Part shown: in pieces, positions 5,546-6,007 of the stretch
Layout of the letters: each line of letters starts with the position of its first letter
Numbering within the stretch: position 1 is the stretch's first letter
Assembly: GCA_946644025.1 (NCBI GenBank)
Contig: CAMPCG010000189.1
Location: 1-6,007 of the forward strand
DNA: 6,007 bases
Source: an uncultured Prevotellaceae bacterium
GTDB taxonomy: Bacteria; Bacteroidota; Bacteroidia; Bacteroidales; Bacteroidaceae
Reading direction: 5' to 3'
Program-made: the position numbers and the translations under genes
Notes under the pieces: generated by a model
What the model saw: the letters and a program-made list of their open reading frames with translations, nothing else
What the model was told of the DNA's origin: nothing
Databases searched by the model: none

Positions 5546-6007
5546 TTCCATCCTCTGTTCTGCTGGAGGTTGCTCCACTTGAGGACTTCGCCCTTGGGAA
5601 TGGGGCCGTAGCACTGGTATTCACTGTCGAAGGCGCGGTCCTCGACTTCGATGACGGTGTACTTGAGCGGGCTGTCTTCCTTTGTGGGGTCGACCTTCTC
5701 CACCTTCATTCCCTTGACAGGCTCGTTGAGGGGCATCAGCCAGCGGCGGAGGTCCCAGAAGCGCTTGTTCTCGAAGCAGAGCTCCAGTCGGCGCTCGTTG
5801 CGGATGAGCGAGGTCATCTTCTCCTTGTCGGCCTTGCACTCCTCCAGGTAGGCGTCGCCTTCGGGAAGGTCGTTGCCGGCGGCGTCCTTGCACAGTCCGG
5901 CACGTTGGCGGATGGCCTTGATGACGTCGTAGGCCGTAAATCCTACTCCCGTCGGGTCGGCGTCGGGGCCCCAGGCGTCGTTGGCGGCCTCGGCGTAGGC
6001 CAGGAAC
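5542..6007 (-). CDS. SusD/RagB-family outer-membrane glycan-binding lipoprotein, C-terminal part (5' end outside window)
   Basis: Partial gene: 154 residues and a TAA stop are visible, and the reading frame stays open to the window edge at 6006. SusD proteins sit on the cell surface as the lid of a SusC TonB-dependent transporter and help bind and import oligosaccharides. The visible part carries the family's C-terminal hallmarks: FLAYAEAANDAWGP near the edge, then IKAIRQRAGL, then IRNERRLELCFENKRFWDLRRW (residues split here only by position), and the closing PIPKGEVLKWSNLQQNRGW, matching the usual PIP...N..L.QN.GW ending. The lipoprotein signal and N-terminal TPR-like half are not in the window. 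The next gene starts 85 bp downstream of the stop, across a heptamer repeat array, so the two are probably co-transcribed. The glycan cannot be read from this fragment. Family assignment is very secure. Confidence 0.96.
   Translation of the reverse strand, partial: FLAYAEAANDAWGPDADPTGVGFTAYDVIKAIRQRAGLCKDAAGNDLPEGDAYLEECKADKEKMTSLIRNERRLELCFENKRFWDLRRWLMPLNEPVKGMKVEKVDPTKEDSPLKYTVIEVEDRAFDSEYQCYGPIPKGEVLKWSNLQQNRGWK

Overview
The window looks like part of a polysaccharide utilization locus (PUL) of a Bacteroidota bacterium, most likely a Prevotella-type gut or rumen species. The evidence is a SusD-family C-terminus, SusD-linked lipoproteins with acidic residues just after the lipidated cysteine, AT-rich leaders mostly without Shine-Dalgarno sequences, and a dockerin-like tail on a secreted protein. 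The DNA is GC-rich (about 60% in hand-counted coding stretches). All four genes lie on the minus strand and read from right to left.

In transcription order: (1) 6007-5542, the last 154 residues of a SusD/RagB lipoprotein, whose start, and presumably a susC partner, lie outside the window; (2) a 7-bp tandem repeat of about 11 copies filling the gap and containing the susD stop codon; (3) 5456-4230, a DUF1735/DUF5627-like surface lipoprotein; (4) 4225-2567, a lipoprotein with the sequence skeleton of a GH10 xylanase interrupted by a carbohydrate-binding-module (CBM)-like insert, but lacking the catalytic nucleophile and other active-site residues; (5) a 93-bp AT-rich gap; (6) 2473-230, a 747-residue secreted protein with three related CBM-like beta-sandwich modules, a SusE/F-like module and a C-terminal dockerin-type calcium-binding pair, with no recognisable catalytic domain; (7) 1-229, non-coding DNA with two hairpins behind the last stop codon and further inverted repeats and a G-rich tract.

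Taken together, the visible genes look like the glycan-capture part of a xylan-type PUL: SusD as the lid of the SusC transporter, two surface lipoproteins as glycan-binding proteins, and a secreted multi-CBM protein that could bind substrate away from the cell or join other proteins through its dockerin. The most unusual point is that the protein in the position where xylan PULs often carry a GH10 xylanase appears to be a pseudoenzyme reused for binding. The xylan assignment rests on GH10 similarity alone.
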